Positions 35,071 to 45,765 of a stretch of DNA of 64,000 nt are shown piece after piece. The DNA comes from Jaapia argillacea MUCL 33604 (taxonomy: Eukaryota; Basidiomycota; Agaricomycetes; Jaapiales; Jaapiaceae), in assembly GCA_000697665.1 (NCBI GenBank), contig KL197714.1, positions 993,132 to 1,057,131 on the forward strand, read 5' to 3'. Every line of letters begins with the position of its first letter. The stretch's first letter is position 1. Under the pieces are notes generated by a model, which did not search any database, was not told the DNA's origin, and worked only from the letters and a program-made list of their open reading frames with translations. The translations under genes and the position numbers were made by a program.

Positions 35071-37110
35071 TTATGACCGACCAGCAGTCCACTGAGCCCA
35101 AGCCCCGGGAAGGCCACCTCTCCGCTTCGACCCATCTTCACCCCTCGTTCCCCTCATCTTCCCAAAAGTCCTCTGCCACTCTGGGTGCTCCTCGCCCTCG
35201 CCCTCCCTAACGACCTCTTCACGATCATACCCGTCATCATCGTACTCCCCGCTTCTCCTTCTCCTCCCACTGACTCGAACATCACCACTCCAATTCCTGC
35301 TTGGCTGCCTTCGCACATGATGATGAGGGCTTCCGACCGCAAACGAGTGCCCGACTCTCTTCCTTGAATGGTCGTCCAAATGCAAGTGCTTCCTCAAGCT
35401 CTTGATCGAATGTTGCCTCTTTGGCGGGACTAAGATCCTGGCCAAATCCAACTCCTCATCCTCCGTACTCTCATCCTCATACGCAGCATCCTCATGGGAG
35501 TCATCGTCATCGGTGATAAAGTTATGCCCTCCGCCACCCATACCCCAACCACCCATGTATCTCCCACCAATATCTGCATCCAGATGCTTCCCAGCAATCT
35601 TCTTCCTCTCCTTCCCCCTCGCCTTTTCCTTCTCCCTCCTCCTTGTCTGCCTCTCCCTCTCACTCCAAACATCACCTTCAACCTTCGTACTCGCCAGACT
35701 GGGCACCCTCACACCTTCCTTCCCTTTCCTCTTACCTTTACCCTTGCCACTGCTCTTCCTCGAAATACTCCCACTTCGACTGGAATCTCTCGATCCAGGT
35801 GCACTCCTACAAATCACCCTCGTAGTACTGACAGCACCCTGACTCGGACCAGGGGAAGCACCCGCGCGACTCAGCAACATTGGAGTCAAGAACGACGAAA
35901 GTTCTCTCGCTGGTCGTCGACCTCGGTCAAGGCTAGCTTGATCAGGAGTGGGACCCAGGGTTGTTTGAGATTGGGTGAGACGCGATCGCTTGGAATAGGC
36001 ACGTGAGAGAGTCGAAGTGGCGGAATATGCAGATTGATTGGGATAAGGACGACCAACACGGGCGTCCAATCCCAACCCTGATACAGCTTTGGTGACGGAT
36101 TCCAGCCACGACGGGGGCAAGGGTTCCTCGTCACCCCATAATTTTCGACTGTTACTGCTGCCAGTGACAACTTGCTCGTCGTTCAGGCTGAGGACCATGG
36201 AAGATTGGCGAGTATGACTTGGTCGTCTGGGAACAGAGTCGGCAGTGTGAGGTCTTGGAATATTGGGCGCAGAAGCCATATGCCGGAGATACGCTTTTGC
36301 GCGAGACGGATTAGGTTCAAGCGCAGATGATATATGCGAGGGAGGCGGTAGTTTGGGTGTAGGGCGAGAACGGGCATGAGGGAGTTGCTGTTGAAGAAAC
36401 TGGAGTTGCTGCGAACTAGCGCTTGGAGGTTCTCTGAGTGACGGGAGGGACGAGCGCATATGCTCGTAGTCGGATGATGAATATGATGTGGAGGAAGGTG
36501 CGATGGAGTCTGAGCGGGTGTTCTTTCGGAGTGGCTTCGAACGCCGATTTCTATGCTCGAGTGGTGATGGAGGTGGAGACCAGTGATGAGACGAGGGACG
36601 GCCGTGCGCATCACGCTCGCTTCTCCTTGACCTTGGCTCACTCCTCGTCTCCGCGGCATCCGAGCTTGGTTGGTCAACATTCCCGCTCGTACTCCCCGTC
36701 CGTACCAACCCCGCAAAAAAACCCACAAAAGCGCCAACACCACCTCTAACTCCCGCTTTCGACTTCCCCTTCCCTTCCTTTCCCTCACCTTCTGGCGTGA
36801 ATATTCTCGTTTCCTTATATCCCGCCTCCTTCAACAAATCGTCTAGCGTCTCGTATGTCCGAGAAGTTCCTCGCCTGTGAAGGGGGACTCGTGTAGCACC
36901 ACCTCCGGTAGGGTCGCGTGCTAAATTCAACGGATATCGGGAAGGTAAGCGGCCTCTGTTGGGTGGGGGTGTGGCAGGAGGAGAAGGCAGAGACTGGGCA
37001 GGAAGTTGGCTCCTTGAATTTCTCGCTGCTGTGAGGGGTGCCAATGGTGGTGGTGGAGCCATAGTGAGACGCGAATCCGATGGACCTTGATCGTGTCCAC
37101 CCGAAATCAT
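35071..37110 (-). CDS. Unrecognised, largely disordered protein
   Basis: A single 2,040-base exon encodes 679 residues, unusual beside intron-rich neighbours. The start at 37110 was taken because it is the first ATG; a second at 37062 (MAPPPPLAPL) is equally possible. The sequence is dominated by Ser, Pro, Arg and Gly. The only ordered-looking part is at residues about 85-110 (TYETLDDLLKEAGYKETRIF), followed by a small hydrophobic stretch (GVGAFVGFFAGLV). Later come Lys/Arg-rich blocks (KGKGKRKGKEG, RRREKEKARGKERKK) and acidic runs (DDDDSHEDAAYEDESTEDEELD). These could be nuclear localisation or nucleic-acid contact regions. No domain is recognised and no function is proposed. Confidence 0.72.
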   Translation of the reverse strand: MISGGHDQGPSDSRLTMAPPPPLAPLTAARNSRSQLPAQSLPSPPATPPPNRGRLPSRYPLNLARDPTGGGATRVPLHRRGTSRTYETLDDLLKEAGYKETRIFTPEGEGKEGKGKSKAGVRGGVGAFVGFFAGLVRTGSTSGNVDQPSSDAAETRSEPRSRRSERDAHGRPSSHHWSPPPSPLEHRNRRSKPLRKNTRSDSIAPSSTSYSSSDYEHMRSSLPSLREPPSASSQQLQFLQQQLPHARSRPTPKLPPPSHISSALEPNPSRAKAYLRHMASAPNIPRPHTADSVPRRPSHTRQSSMVLSLNDEQVVTGSSNSRKLWGDEEPLPPSWLESVTKAVSGLGLDARVGRPYPNQSAYSATSTLSRAYSKRSRLTQSQTTLGPTPDQASLDRGRRPARELSSFLTPMLLSRAGASPGPSQGAVSTTRVICRSAPGSRDSSRSGSISRKSSGKGKGKRKGKEGVRVPSLASTKVEGDVWSERERQTRRREKEKARGKERKKIAGKHLDADIGGRYMGGWGMGGGGHNFITDDDDSHEDAAYEDESTEDEELDLARILVPPKRQHSIKSLRKHLHLDDHSRKRVGHSFAVGSPHHHVRRQPSRNWSGDVRVSGRRRRSGEYDDDGYDREEVVREGEGEEHPEWQRTFGKMRGTRGEDGSKRRGGLPGAWAQWTAGRS

Positions 37111-37614
37111 TATACTTTGTAAGATGCAGGAGAAAGTCGGGTCAGGAGATGCGTTGAACGCAGCACATTAAGCTTTTGCTTCTACAAATGTAAGGCAAAC
37201 GTGAAATGATGGGTCAGATATTGGATCTAGCTTAAAAGTCGGAGCGAGGAGGATGAACATGCCTGCAGTGTAGTGTATCAGGCCATAGGGAAGCTGAGAA
37301 AACGTTGTGTTGTGGCTGGGAACTGGGCCAATAAGCATGCCAATCATGGGACCGCGTCCGGATATCCGCAAGGTCCCGGGCGAGTCCCAAGACCTCGACC
37401 GGACACAACCATGTGGCTGGTCACCTTCTTCACCTCACCCCCTTTACAACGAGCGCGTGCAATGGCCTGCAGGCGGTACAATCAACGATAATAAAATTCA
37501 TATCACACGCTGACGCTTATATACGGACAGGGGTGACCGAGCAAAGTTCATTGGATGCCATGTAGGTTCGTCGTCCTCGTCACCAACTGGGGCAACGGTT
37601 GTAAGTAATCCCCG
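37111..37614. promoter_or_regulatory. Divergent promoter region with TATA-like box
   Basis: This 504-base spacer separates the minus-strand gene at 35071 and the plus-strand gene at 37615. A TATATA at about 37518-37523 lies roughly 95 bases before the plus-strand ATG. No other element is clear. Confidence 0.45.
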
Positions 37615-38358
37615 ATGTGTTCAGGACCATCCGCGATCCGAGGTTGCAGCAAGGATTGTTGTCCGTACCCAGACACTCCTCAAGCCCTCATCACAAACGA
37701 GAGATACGATTATCTAGACTCGTCCCAATTCAAATGGGACGACCCCGTGTTTGCACCTAACCGTGATCCTACGCAACCTTCATACATATTCCGACCATGC
37801 CGGAACCCCTACCGCCCTAAATATGTCTGCTTAGACTGCCGGAAGAGTTTCAAGCTCACTTGGGTGGGAGGGAAGGAGTACAGGAGAATGGCGGGGTTTG
37901 CACAACCATGGGAGTGTCGACCTGCGAGAGACAGCAAGGAGATGATCGAGGTTGGACGAAATCGGCAAAGGCTGAGCTGGAATGCGTTCGCCAGTATACA
38001 GGCTGAGTACAATGCCAAGAAAGCCGACGGGACGTTGACGGAGGAAGATAAACGGGAGGCCAAGCGGTGCGATGCGGACCTGTGGTGGATTCCACTCGAT
38101 CGTCTGCGATGTCCTGGATGTGGAAAGGACGGTATTCCAGTCGGCCCAACTTTCAAGGCACCGAAAATGGACGACGACAAGGGTTGGGTTCAGGTAAGGA
38201 AAATGTTGGATGAGGGGGAGGAGTTCAGCTATTGTGTGACGGTCGAGGAGGAGAATGAAGCGAAACTTGAAGCTGGTAGATTCTTGGCGAGGCAAAAGAA
38301 TGCTGACAGATGGGAGGTGGAGAAGAGAAGAAGGGCTGAAGCACTCAAGATGGGGTGA
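37615..38358 (+). CDS. Orphan protein with paired Cys motifs (possible zinc ribbon)
   Basis: A single exon of 247 codons plus stop. Two CxxC pairs are far apart: CLDC near residue 74 (YVCLDCRKSFKLTWVGG) and CPGC near residue 165 (RLRCPGCGKDGIP); together they could bind one zinc ion. The N-terminus is also Cys-rich (GCSKDCCPYP). The middle and C-terminus are charged and helical (KADGTLTEEDKREAKRC, DRWEVEKRRRAEALKM). There is no signal peptide or membrane segment. The Trp- and Tyr-rich spacing between the Cys pairs looks folded, not disordered. I do not recognise the family. Confidence 0.72.
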   Translation: MCSGPSAIRGCSKDCCPYPDTPQALITNERYDYLDSSQFKWDDPVFAPNRDPTQPSYIFRPCRNPYRPKYVCLDCRKSFKLTWVGGKEYRRMAGFAQPWECRPARDSKEMIEVGRNRQRLSWNAFASIQAEYNAKKADGTLTEEDKREAKRCDADLWWIPLDRLRCPGCGKDGIPVGPTFKAPKMDDDKGWVQVRKMLDEGEEFSYCVTVEEENEAKLEAGRFLARQKNADRWEVEKRRRAEALKMG

Positions 38359-40164
38359 ACATGGAGTAGATATTTGAAATCGCCACAGAGAGAGGGATAA
38401 TTGGGGTATTTGGGCACTTCTAGTGTCCAAATTTACACGCACCTCACCTTCACTGCTCTTCCCAAACGCGTTCGCATCGGGGGAAGGGAAGGGAAATGAA
38501 TGGCGGCCGGACGAGGACCGGCTACTAGTACGCCAGCCACGGACCCTATATGTGTCGAAACTACCAATCCAAAGGGGGACCCCGATGATAGAAGTGTGAC
38601 GAACTGAGCTTGTCGTCTCGATCTGATACTCAGTTTGTCACCGGTGAACAATAATGTGCGCTATTCAAAACACCCACCATTAATTAACAATTCTTCACTT
38701 CTTGGCAAGAATGGAGCTGATTTGGCGAAGAAAGGAAGCTTCAAGTAAAAGTCACAAATCGGTAAGGAGAATGTATGGGTAGCCCACGAGTCCTTGGAAG
38801 GGGGTAGGCGTGCAGAGAGGCTTGAGGCAACATGGTGAAGGCCGGATATAGCGTGAAAATGAGCTGAAATCCAACTGCAGCCTTTAGTTTTTGTTCATCC
38901 CGAGTGATCTTCTAGGAGAATGCATCATGCAAAGGTTGTCCGTTACCGACTCAAACATTTCCGAGATAATGGAATAACATACCGAGTAGCAATCCGTTAG
39001 GGAAGGGCAGCTTGACAATATATGGCTGAGTTAAGGTTTGCGAACAGCTGGGAGAATGATGGGAACAAAACAGTCTTTGGGATTGCGGGCCGGGATCCCC
39101 AGATATACAGCAGTTCACGGCTGGGTTCGTGGAAGGTGAGAAGCCCCTCGACTCTTTGGTTCCCAAGGGAGCAGGTTGGGATATCGGCGCGTTCGGCTGA
39201 TTACCGCTGGTTACCGCAAATGGTGGCGGGGGTGCGAGATTGACGCAATGACGATGTGCAAAGAAGGTGGTTACTGCACCCGAGTGGCTCAACGTACAAC
39301 AGCTGGTTTGTATCATGCAGCAGAGGCTCTCAGAACTTAGAACCAAGGGTGGGTCGTGATGCGTGCAGCTGACTGCAGCTGATTGGGAGAGGAGATAGAG
39401 GCTGCCGACTAGAAGTCTCCAGAAGGCTCGGCGATGTGTTATCGAGGAGTGGCGATTCTGCAATCATATGCCCGAGGTAGAGGAGTTACGGGGCAAGCAC
39501 TTACGCTAAGCTCTGCACAGGAGGATGGGAGACTCCGAGGGGCGAGGAGAAGGTTCAACCTACGTGACAAGACGTGACAGTCACGTCAGAACACTCTGAC
39601 GCCACATTGTTGGGTCGCTTGTTCACGGTTTATCGCTGGTCAGCTTTTCGTTGCCTTTACACCGTGTCTTGCATCAGTATCTTGTCTCATTACGCGAGTG
39701 AGCCCTGTTCTCTTGCGCTGCGGGGAGGCAAACATATCAAATTGTCGTACTGGCTGGCGGCCTCTACGCATTTGCTCCTCAGCCGCTCCAGGACCTGCGT
39801 CACTTCCTGGCTTTGATACCCCAGTCCTTCAATAGTGGGATCTCCTTTTTCTCAGCGACCAAGCGTTCTTCACAACTCCTCACACGTCGTTTGATATTGA
39901 AAGCGAGGACGCAGAGGAGTCAATATGGGTGTGAACTAGCGACCCCAAAACAAGTAAGCACTGCCATTGGTCATCCTCATTTAAACGTGCAGGTGAGCAT
40001 CCCTGTCCTTTCATCAGCCCTCCAGTACTTACTTCAGACTTTACGCTTAGGCAAACCAGACATACACGATTCTGGATTTTGCCAAGGTACAGTCTATTTT
40101 CCCCCCTTCCAGACCCTTGGCTTTCGCTGACCCCACATGCCTTCTTTCCCTGTCTCGATCAGTC
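38359..40164. other. Long intergenic region
   Basis: No gene is supported in 1.8 kb. Open frames on both strands lack motifs and overlap each other. The only distinct element is the palindrome at 39571-39587. The last 300 bases are the presumed promoter and leader of the F-box gene at 40165. Confidence 0.5.
39571..39587. promoter_or_regulatory. 17-bp palindrome with ACGT cores
   Basis: GACGTGAC-A-GTCACGTC is a perfect 8+1+8 inverted repeat. A further TACGTGAC copy sits nine bases upstream. ACGT cores are typical bZIP (ATF/CREB-like) sites. It lies about 580 bases before the F-box ATG at 40165, so its target is uncertain. Confidence 0.4.
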
Positions 40165-41694
40165 ATGATGGCTGGTATGAACCTTCTGGATCTCAATGGG
40201 GATGTCTTCGCCTACATTCTTCCTCTCCTTTCCACGGCCACCCTCCGAGATCTCTCGGAGACTTGTCACGATGCACATAACCTTACAACCCCACACCTAA
40301 TCTCTTCGGTGATTCTCAATCGTGACCGGGGACAAGTTTCCAGCTTCTGTCGCTTTATGCTCGCCAACTCACCGCTACGCATCCCTCTGCTCCACTCCCT
40401 CACCATCGCCGATGGAGCTTGTACGATATTGTACCCGGAAGCCGATCAACTCGTTGTCGATGTGTCGTTCGCATCACTTGTCGCCGATGTGGTTTCTCAA
40501 GCAAGCAACCTCATCCACCTATCCATTTCGCACACAGAAGATATGATACGTGTCGACTCGCGCATTGTCCAATCCCTTATTCATTCCTGTCCTCGCCTTA
40601 CCAGTGTATCATTTCGACGGATGGGTCCCTACTCTGTCCAAATGATGCGTCGACTGCACAGCCTTCGTTCCGCTACCCTCGACCTATCGGGCGATTTTTC
40701 TCCAGTTCTCCGCCCCTTCCATTTGACCCTCCAAAATTTGGCCATCACTGGAAACAGCCGCAATCAGGAGTTTCTTGATCTCGACCTCACTTGGCCCCAT
40801 GTTCGCACCTTGTCCATCATGCGTGTGTTCACGAGTAGGGCGAGGTTGGCACGGTCCTTTCCCAATATCTCCCGACTAGAGATTCACGCGGAGACTTTGG
40901 ATGGGTATCGGATGCTCCATCGCAACGTGGAGAACTCTACATCATGGAGTCACCTTGATCACGTGAAGGGGAATTGCATCGCCCTTTATTTCCTGGGCAT
41001 CTCCTGTCCAATTCGTCACCTCGAGTTGACCGATCGTCTATATTCTATTCCTGTTGGTGAAACATCACCCTGGGAGCCCGTGTTGCACATGGAAGAGAAG
41101 TACCTAGTTGTCATTCAAGCGACTTCACCTTCTGTGTTGTCCTTCAACGCAGAGGCATCTTTGAACACGCACTTCTACACGCAGCTCGTTCCTCTTGTAC
41201 CCCGTCTGAGGTTTCTTCACCTCAATATTGAAGAGATCGATCGTAATAATGAAACTGTCACAGTCCTTGTGAGTTTCGCATATCGTGAATCTCTCTCCCC
41301 TTCTTAATTCGTTTCTTGCCACATCCTCCAGAACAAATTGCCGAGCATTCTGGCGCAGCTCCCCGTTGTCTATCTTTCTCTCCATTGCCAGGGCCAGCTG
41401 GCTCCATTCCAACTGAGCGACCTTGACTTCCAAAAACGCCTGATTGTCGCATTTGTCAGGCTCGTCTCTTCACTGCAGTTTATCGAACTGGCATGGGAGC
41501 AGGCCGGTTGGAAGTGTTCTTGGTGGGAGAGTATCTCTCGACATGATAGCCAGGGACGAGAGATGGTGGAGATTTCTGAATACATGGGTCAGCTTGCCAG
41601 AAAGAAGTGGGCGGCTACTAATGGGTTCGTCCTATATTGGCTTGGAACGCACATGGATACGTCGATTGACCTTCACTCCTTGCCTTCTAGTTAG
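40165..41694 (+). CDS. F-box-like protein
   Basis: Exons 40165..41268 and 41332..41694 (63-nt phase-0 intron) encode 488 residues. The start MMAGMNLLDLNGDVFAYILP followed by LRDLSETCHDAHNL is a recognisable but degenerate F-box. The body has LRR-like units (LTIADGACTIL, NLIHLSISHTED, VRTLSIMRVF, LRFLHLNIEEID). The C-terminal exon is rich in Trp and charged residues. ATG 40165 is followed directly by a second ATG at 40168; either could be used. The role as SCF adaptor is inferred from the family. It does not resemble the tandem copies closely. Confidence 0.78.
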
Positions 41695-42425
41695 TCTCGG
41701 CGCCACGTCGAAATCGAGGCCTCGGATTGTTATGACGGCTATTTTGGGATTCTGGGATAAATTTGGTGTACTTAGCGGGAATCAGGTTTGCTGTCATTGT
41801 GCCAGTCCCCAGGCCATTCAAGCGCAGCAACCTCCTCTTGCTACTGAAGGCTCCTCCCCAGCTTGCTGCTACCTCAAATCCTATGGAGCGTCACTGTTCC
41901 AACGGAAATCTCCGGAATGAGGCACCGTAACTGGCCCATCGAGCATTGACTTCGCCCACCAGTGACCCTTCTTACGGAGGTTTAAGCTCGACATTGGATT
42001 TATGTATGTCGGAGCTCAGCATTTCTCCCAAATTTTGGCAGAAACTCCTCGCAGAAACTTTTCGTGTCCTCCTGGAAGAAGGATGAGAAGGCAGCGGTGC
42101 TCCGTTGAGTGTGCTTCATTCGAACCCAAGGTTGGCATTCGGTGGGTGTGATTTGCACCGGTCGACGAATTCGATCGCTATGTCAGGCACGAGAACTAAG
42201 TTTCATAGCTTCGTTGACGACTCTAACTACTATCACACCTCGTGGAGATGTAATCAGGAACCGGCCTGTAGGTCCAGTTCTGCCGGGAAAGGCACCAACA
42301 GTATCTCCGGTGGTTACTCGGCCTTCCAGCGATATCTCTCATGGAGAGTCCTGCATCGTCGATGTCCAGCGACAGTTAGTCCTGTCGGAGCTTGGCGCTC
42401 AAGGGGTCCCGCCCTCGCAATGCTA
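41695..42425. other. Intergenic, convergent 3' ends
   Basis: This lies between the stops of the F-box gene (plus) and the G-alpha gene (minus). One plus-strand frame near 42240-42428 has protein-like composition but no start, motif or neighbours, so it is not annotated as a gene. No RNA or repeat is seen. Confidence 0.45.
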
Positions 42426-44599
42426 CTAAACCAGATCCATACTCTTTACATTGGCGTGAAGGACCATATCCCGAACTGCAATCAGAAGCGTCAGACGAGT
42501 TTCAACGATATGATTTGGGGGCTTACAATCATCGAGCAGTTCCGCCGTGGATTTAGTGTCCTGTGAGCCAAATTCAGGATAATGTAATCAATGTTGAACA
42601 CGCTCGCTTACCACCAGCGAAGTGAAATGACTATAGAAGGTCCTATTTTCAGGCGAATGATGTTTATGGATATGCGCAAACTTGCGTCGAAGATCTAGTC
42701 AGGTCGCCAGGTCAGGCTGTGACATACAAACTCAAAGTGGAGAGGCCTACACGCTGAGGCGTTCTCAAAATCGTTGGGTCGGTTGCCATATGACACGATG
42801 TATTTCGCGAGCTTTATTCCCGCAGAGAGCTTTTGCCGAAGAATATCACACTTGTTCAAGAACAGGACAATCTCCGTGCGAGCGAGGAGTGGGTTTGAGA
42901 TCACTGTTCGCCACAGTTGTACTGAGTCTTCCTGCGGAGAAGTGAGCTAGGAGCAGGAGTGAAAGGGGAAGACGTCACACCAGACGATTAACAGACGGAT
43001 CCTCTTCCAAGACCTGGTCAAAGCAGCTGATAGGTGCTAAGAAAATGATCGCATCCATATCGTCAAAGTACGGAACCCATGCAGCTATGAGGAACGTATT
43101 CGTATTTCAAAGGGCTTCACTAAAGTCGAAGTTGAACAATTTACCTCGCTAAAAATACGGAGGAAAGGGACATGAGTAATTCTGGGCCTGGGCGATAGTA
43201 AGAAAACTCACCAAAGACCGCTGACCGCCCACGTCATATACTCTCCAATCGCGGGCGAGCATTTTCCCTGCAAGGTAGCCCAATTCAACAAGATACCAGA
43301 GGTCGGGTTACATGATGGCGCACCAGAAGCCATTGTGAATCGGTATTCCATTATGCCCACTGTCTTGATACGTGCCCTCATGATATCCTCTGCCAAAGTG
43401 TAATGGGTAAAATCATGTAATCGGCCAAAAGGCTACCTGGAACGTACCATCCGTAGGCAGATAACCGAGGGCGGTTACTCTTTCCAAATCATTCAAGAAG
43501 AATCCAGGGCTTTCCTCGAGTCTCAATTTTTGGTGATGGCACAAGGTTTTAATCGTCGGATCCTTCCAAAGTCGAACCATGTCTTCCTTACAAGCGAAGA
43601 TGACTTGGGATGGTTCGTCAGGATCGAACATATGCCGAACCATATCTGCGTTGGGCCGGTCATCCTTACGAATGAAGTTGCTGAACTTTGCAGCCCAAGT
43701 AGCTTGGAAGGAAACTTCCTTGCAAGCCTTCCGAGACCGCTCATAGTATGGTAGATTGGTCAATTGTGACAAGGGGGAATCGAATCCAGCTGCGCCGTCC
43801 GGGTCCAGTCGCCTTAGTAGAACATGTTCGACCTCTAGTAGAGGGGCGAGTCTCATCTTGAGCAACCGTTGTTCATGGGTGAGGGCGGGAGTTTCGGATG
43901 ACAGTGAATTGTGAGCGTCGCGCGTCGGGGAGGAACTCAAAGTCATGGATGACCCAGAGGATTTGCGGGAGATTGATTGTGCCTCACTCATGGTGTCGAG
44001 GACGAGGCGAATTGAGCGAACAATATTGAGTTGGATGACAGCCTTCCACGACAGTCGTTCGGACGACAATGACTTGTAACCGGCAAGGTTGAGAAAAGAA
44101 TGATAAGTACGCCATCAGACTTACATTCGGGCAGTTCATTAGCTGAAAATCTACCGGGGAGAGAAAAAAAGATGTTGGATGGAATACGAAAGGGAATGCA
44201 GGGGAACTTGACCCACTTTTCAAGGCTGTTGATTTGCCTGAGACGGATGGCCATTAGACTCTCGATGACCAGAGACTATGTGCATTGCAACATTACCTGA
44301 TTCGCTCTGACCTAGAGGACAATCAGGGCGCAAACGACCTCCTGGGAGCGAGAACGCTTACCCAACAACAAAATTTTGATTGTTTTCGAAGACTTGTACC
44401 TTGCGATTCGGTCCTGGTCGATCTCCCTATCAATGTCTTCGCTGACTCGCTTGGCCTCTGCCTCTGCGAGTAACCTGGCTTGTCGCTGTTCATCCGTCTC
44501 ATTCGGTGGAGGAGCTAGGGCCAGCGTTAAGGGGTCCTGGGGGTTGATAGAGGAATATGGGGGTGGCATGGTGGGAGATTTACGGCGAGAACGACACAT
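42426..44599 (-). CDS. Atypical heterotrimeric G-protein alpha subunit with microexons
   Basis: Thirteen minus-strand exons: 44599..44362, 44311..44297, 44237..44217, 44150..44125, 44072..43448, 43389..43324, 43267..43212, 43148..43145, 43084..42981, 42931..42751, 42694..42612, 42560..42527 and 42475..42426, for 500 residues (usual G-alpha about 350). Motifs in order: G1 GQSESGKST (80-88), switch I RARIKTVG (about 312-319), G3 DVGGQRS with catalytic Gln (about 342), NKCD (about 411), and a G5-like TSLVDTKST. It binds and hydrolyses GTP at the plasma membrane downstream of receptors. Oddities: about 60 extra N-terminal residues without the MGxxxS myristoylation motif, an extra Ser-rich segment in the helical domain, and exons of 15, 21 and 4 nt. 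All three microexons are needed to restore conserved G1 and G3 sequence. A later ATG (44569) is an alternative start. Confidence 0.88.
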
Positions 44600-45765
44600 C
44601 ACGATGGATTAAATGTGGGTGCGCCTCACGACCACCGTGGAAGAGCCACCGAGGGGAATCCGTAAAGCGTTGCGTCAGGTAGACTCGTCCGGACAGGAAG
44701 AGAAGCGTGATCGCAGAATGCTGTGAATATTTTAAAGAGCGAGAAAAGGGGACTTTGTAGGCGTTCCTGGACAGTGCAAACGCCTCACCGGGCTTTCATA
44801 CGCTCGCATTGGAAAGCAGATATCTTGTTCGAGGGCACGTTCTTCAGATAGGACTGGGCATCTCGGCTCGCGCCATCTGCAGGTTACGCTAATCTTGCTC
44901 GTCAGTAACCACAATAGTGATAATGGCGCAAGAAGGTTTGATGGCGCTGGCCCGTGGGGAGTGGACTGGATCTCCTCACCTGCGCAACTCTCACCGATCA
45001 CACCACCCTGTGTAAACCGGCGGAGGAAATCAAGTTCCCTTCACGACATTGGGTGACTTTGTTTCAGCCTCCTCTGTTCCCAACGACCTATATTATGAGA
45101 TGTTTTGCGTCCCTCCAGCTCAGGCCCGTGCGTCGGAAGTCTTCGGACGCCCGTGATTTCAATTTTGAACACAGCAAGTTATCTCTGCCAGGAAGAGAGA
45201 AGCCCAAAAAGGTTGTCTGTGAGAGATATGCGGAGATTGGGTGCGCAAGAAGATCCGATGATCACCCCGAAGACACCACCAGAGTTGAGCTAGATGTTGG
45301 CAAAGAGACTCCGACGACAGCTGGCTATGGCAGATGAGAACACATGTGGTTGTTCAGACAATTGCACCCGTGGCGGTGTGGACTGGCCAGCGTGGAGACT
45401 CCAAGTCCTTGCCAGCATCCTATGGCATCGCTACGACCATACTATACCCAACTATACCTTCACGACGACAGGCTCCACGAGGCCTACTTTCATTTGACTG
45501 CCAATGGTTAATTGCACCAGTCGATGCACTATCACGAGGTCGAATACAGAGCCGGTGTCCTCGAACAAGTCAACGAGCCAAGCTGACAATTGGTGACGGA
45601 GGCCAAGTAGTAGGTTTCAGATGGATATCGAAGCTTCCAGAGAGGGTCCGGGGGTCCGGAATTCCAGTAACTGAGCCGAGAGGCCAAAACCTAGGGTTCG
45701 TCGTCAAAAGTCTGATTCTGGGTATAACGAGAAAATACATTGGTATACAAGGAGCACATGTACAT
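44600..45765. other. Intergenic: G-alpha promoter and 3' side of F-box gene
   Basis: No gene is supported in 1.2 kb. Open frames at about 44954-45337 and 45334-45771 overlap in different frames and have no motifs. The G-alpha promoter is expected next to 44600. Confidence 0.45.

Noticed and set aside
38951-39463. Minus-strand frame of 170 codons in the long intergenic region
   Set aside because: Rich in Cys, Ser, His and Pro with no domain; composition matches chance open frames. No splice structure supports it.
41444-41920. Plus-strand frame of 158 codons extending past the F-box stop
   Set aside because: It overlaps F-box exon 2 in a different frame and has no motif of its own.
42109-42429. 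Plus-strand frame with protein-like composition
   Set aside because: It ends in the G-alpha 3' end, has no start context or similarity, and lies in the convergent spacer; left unannotated.
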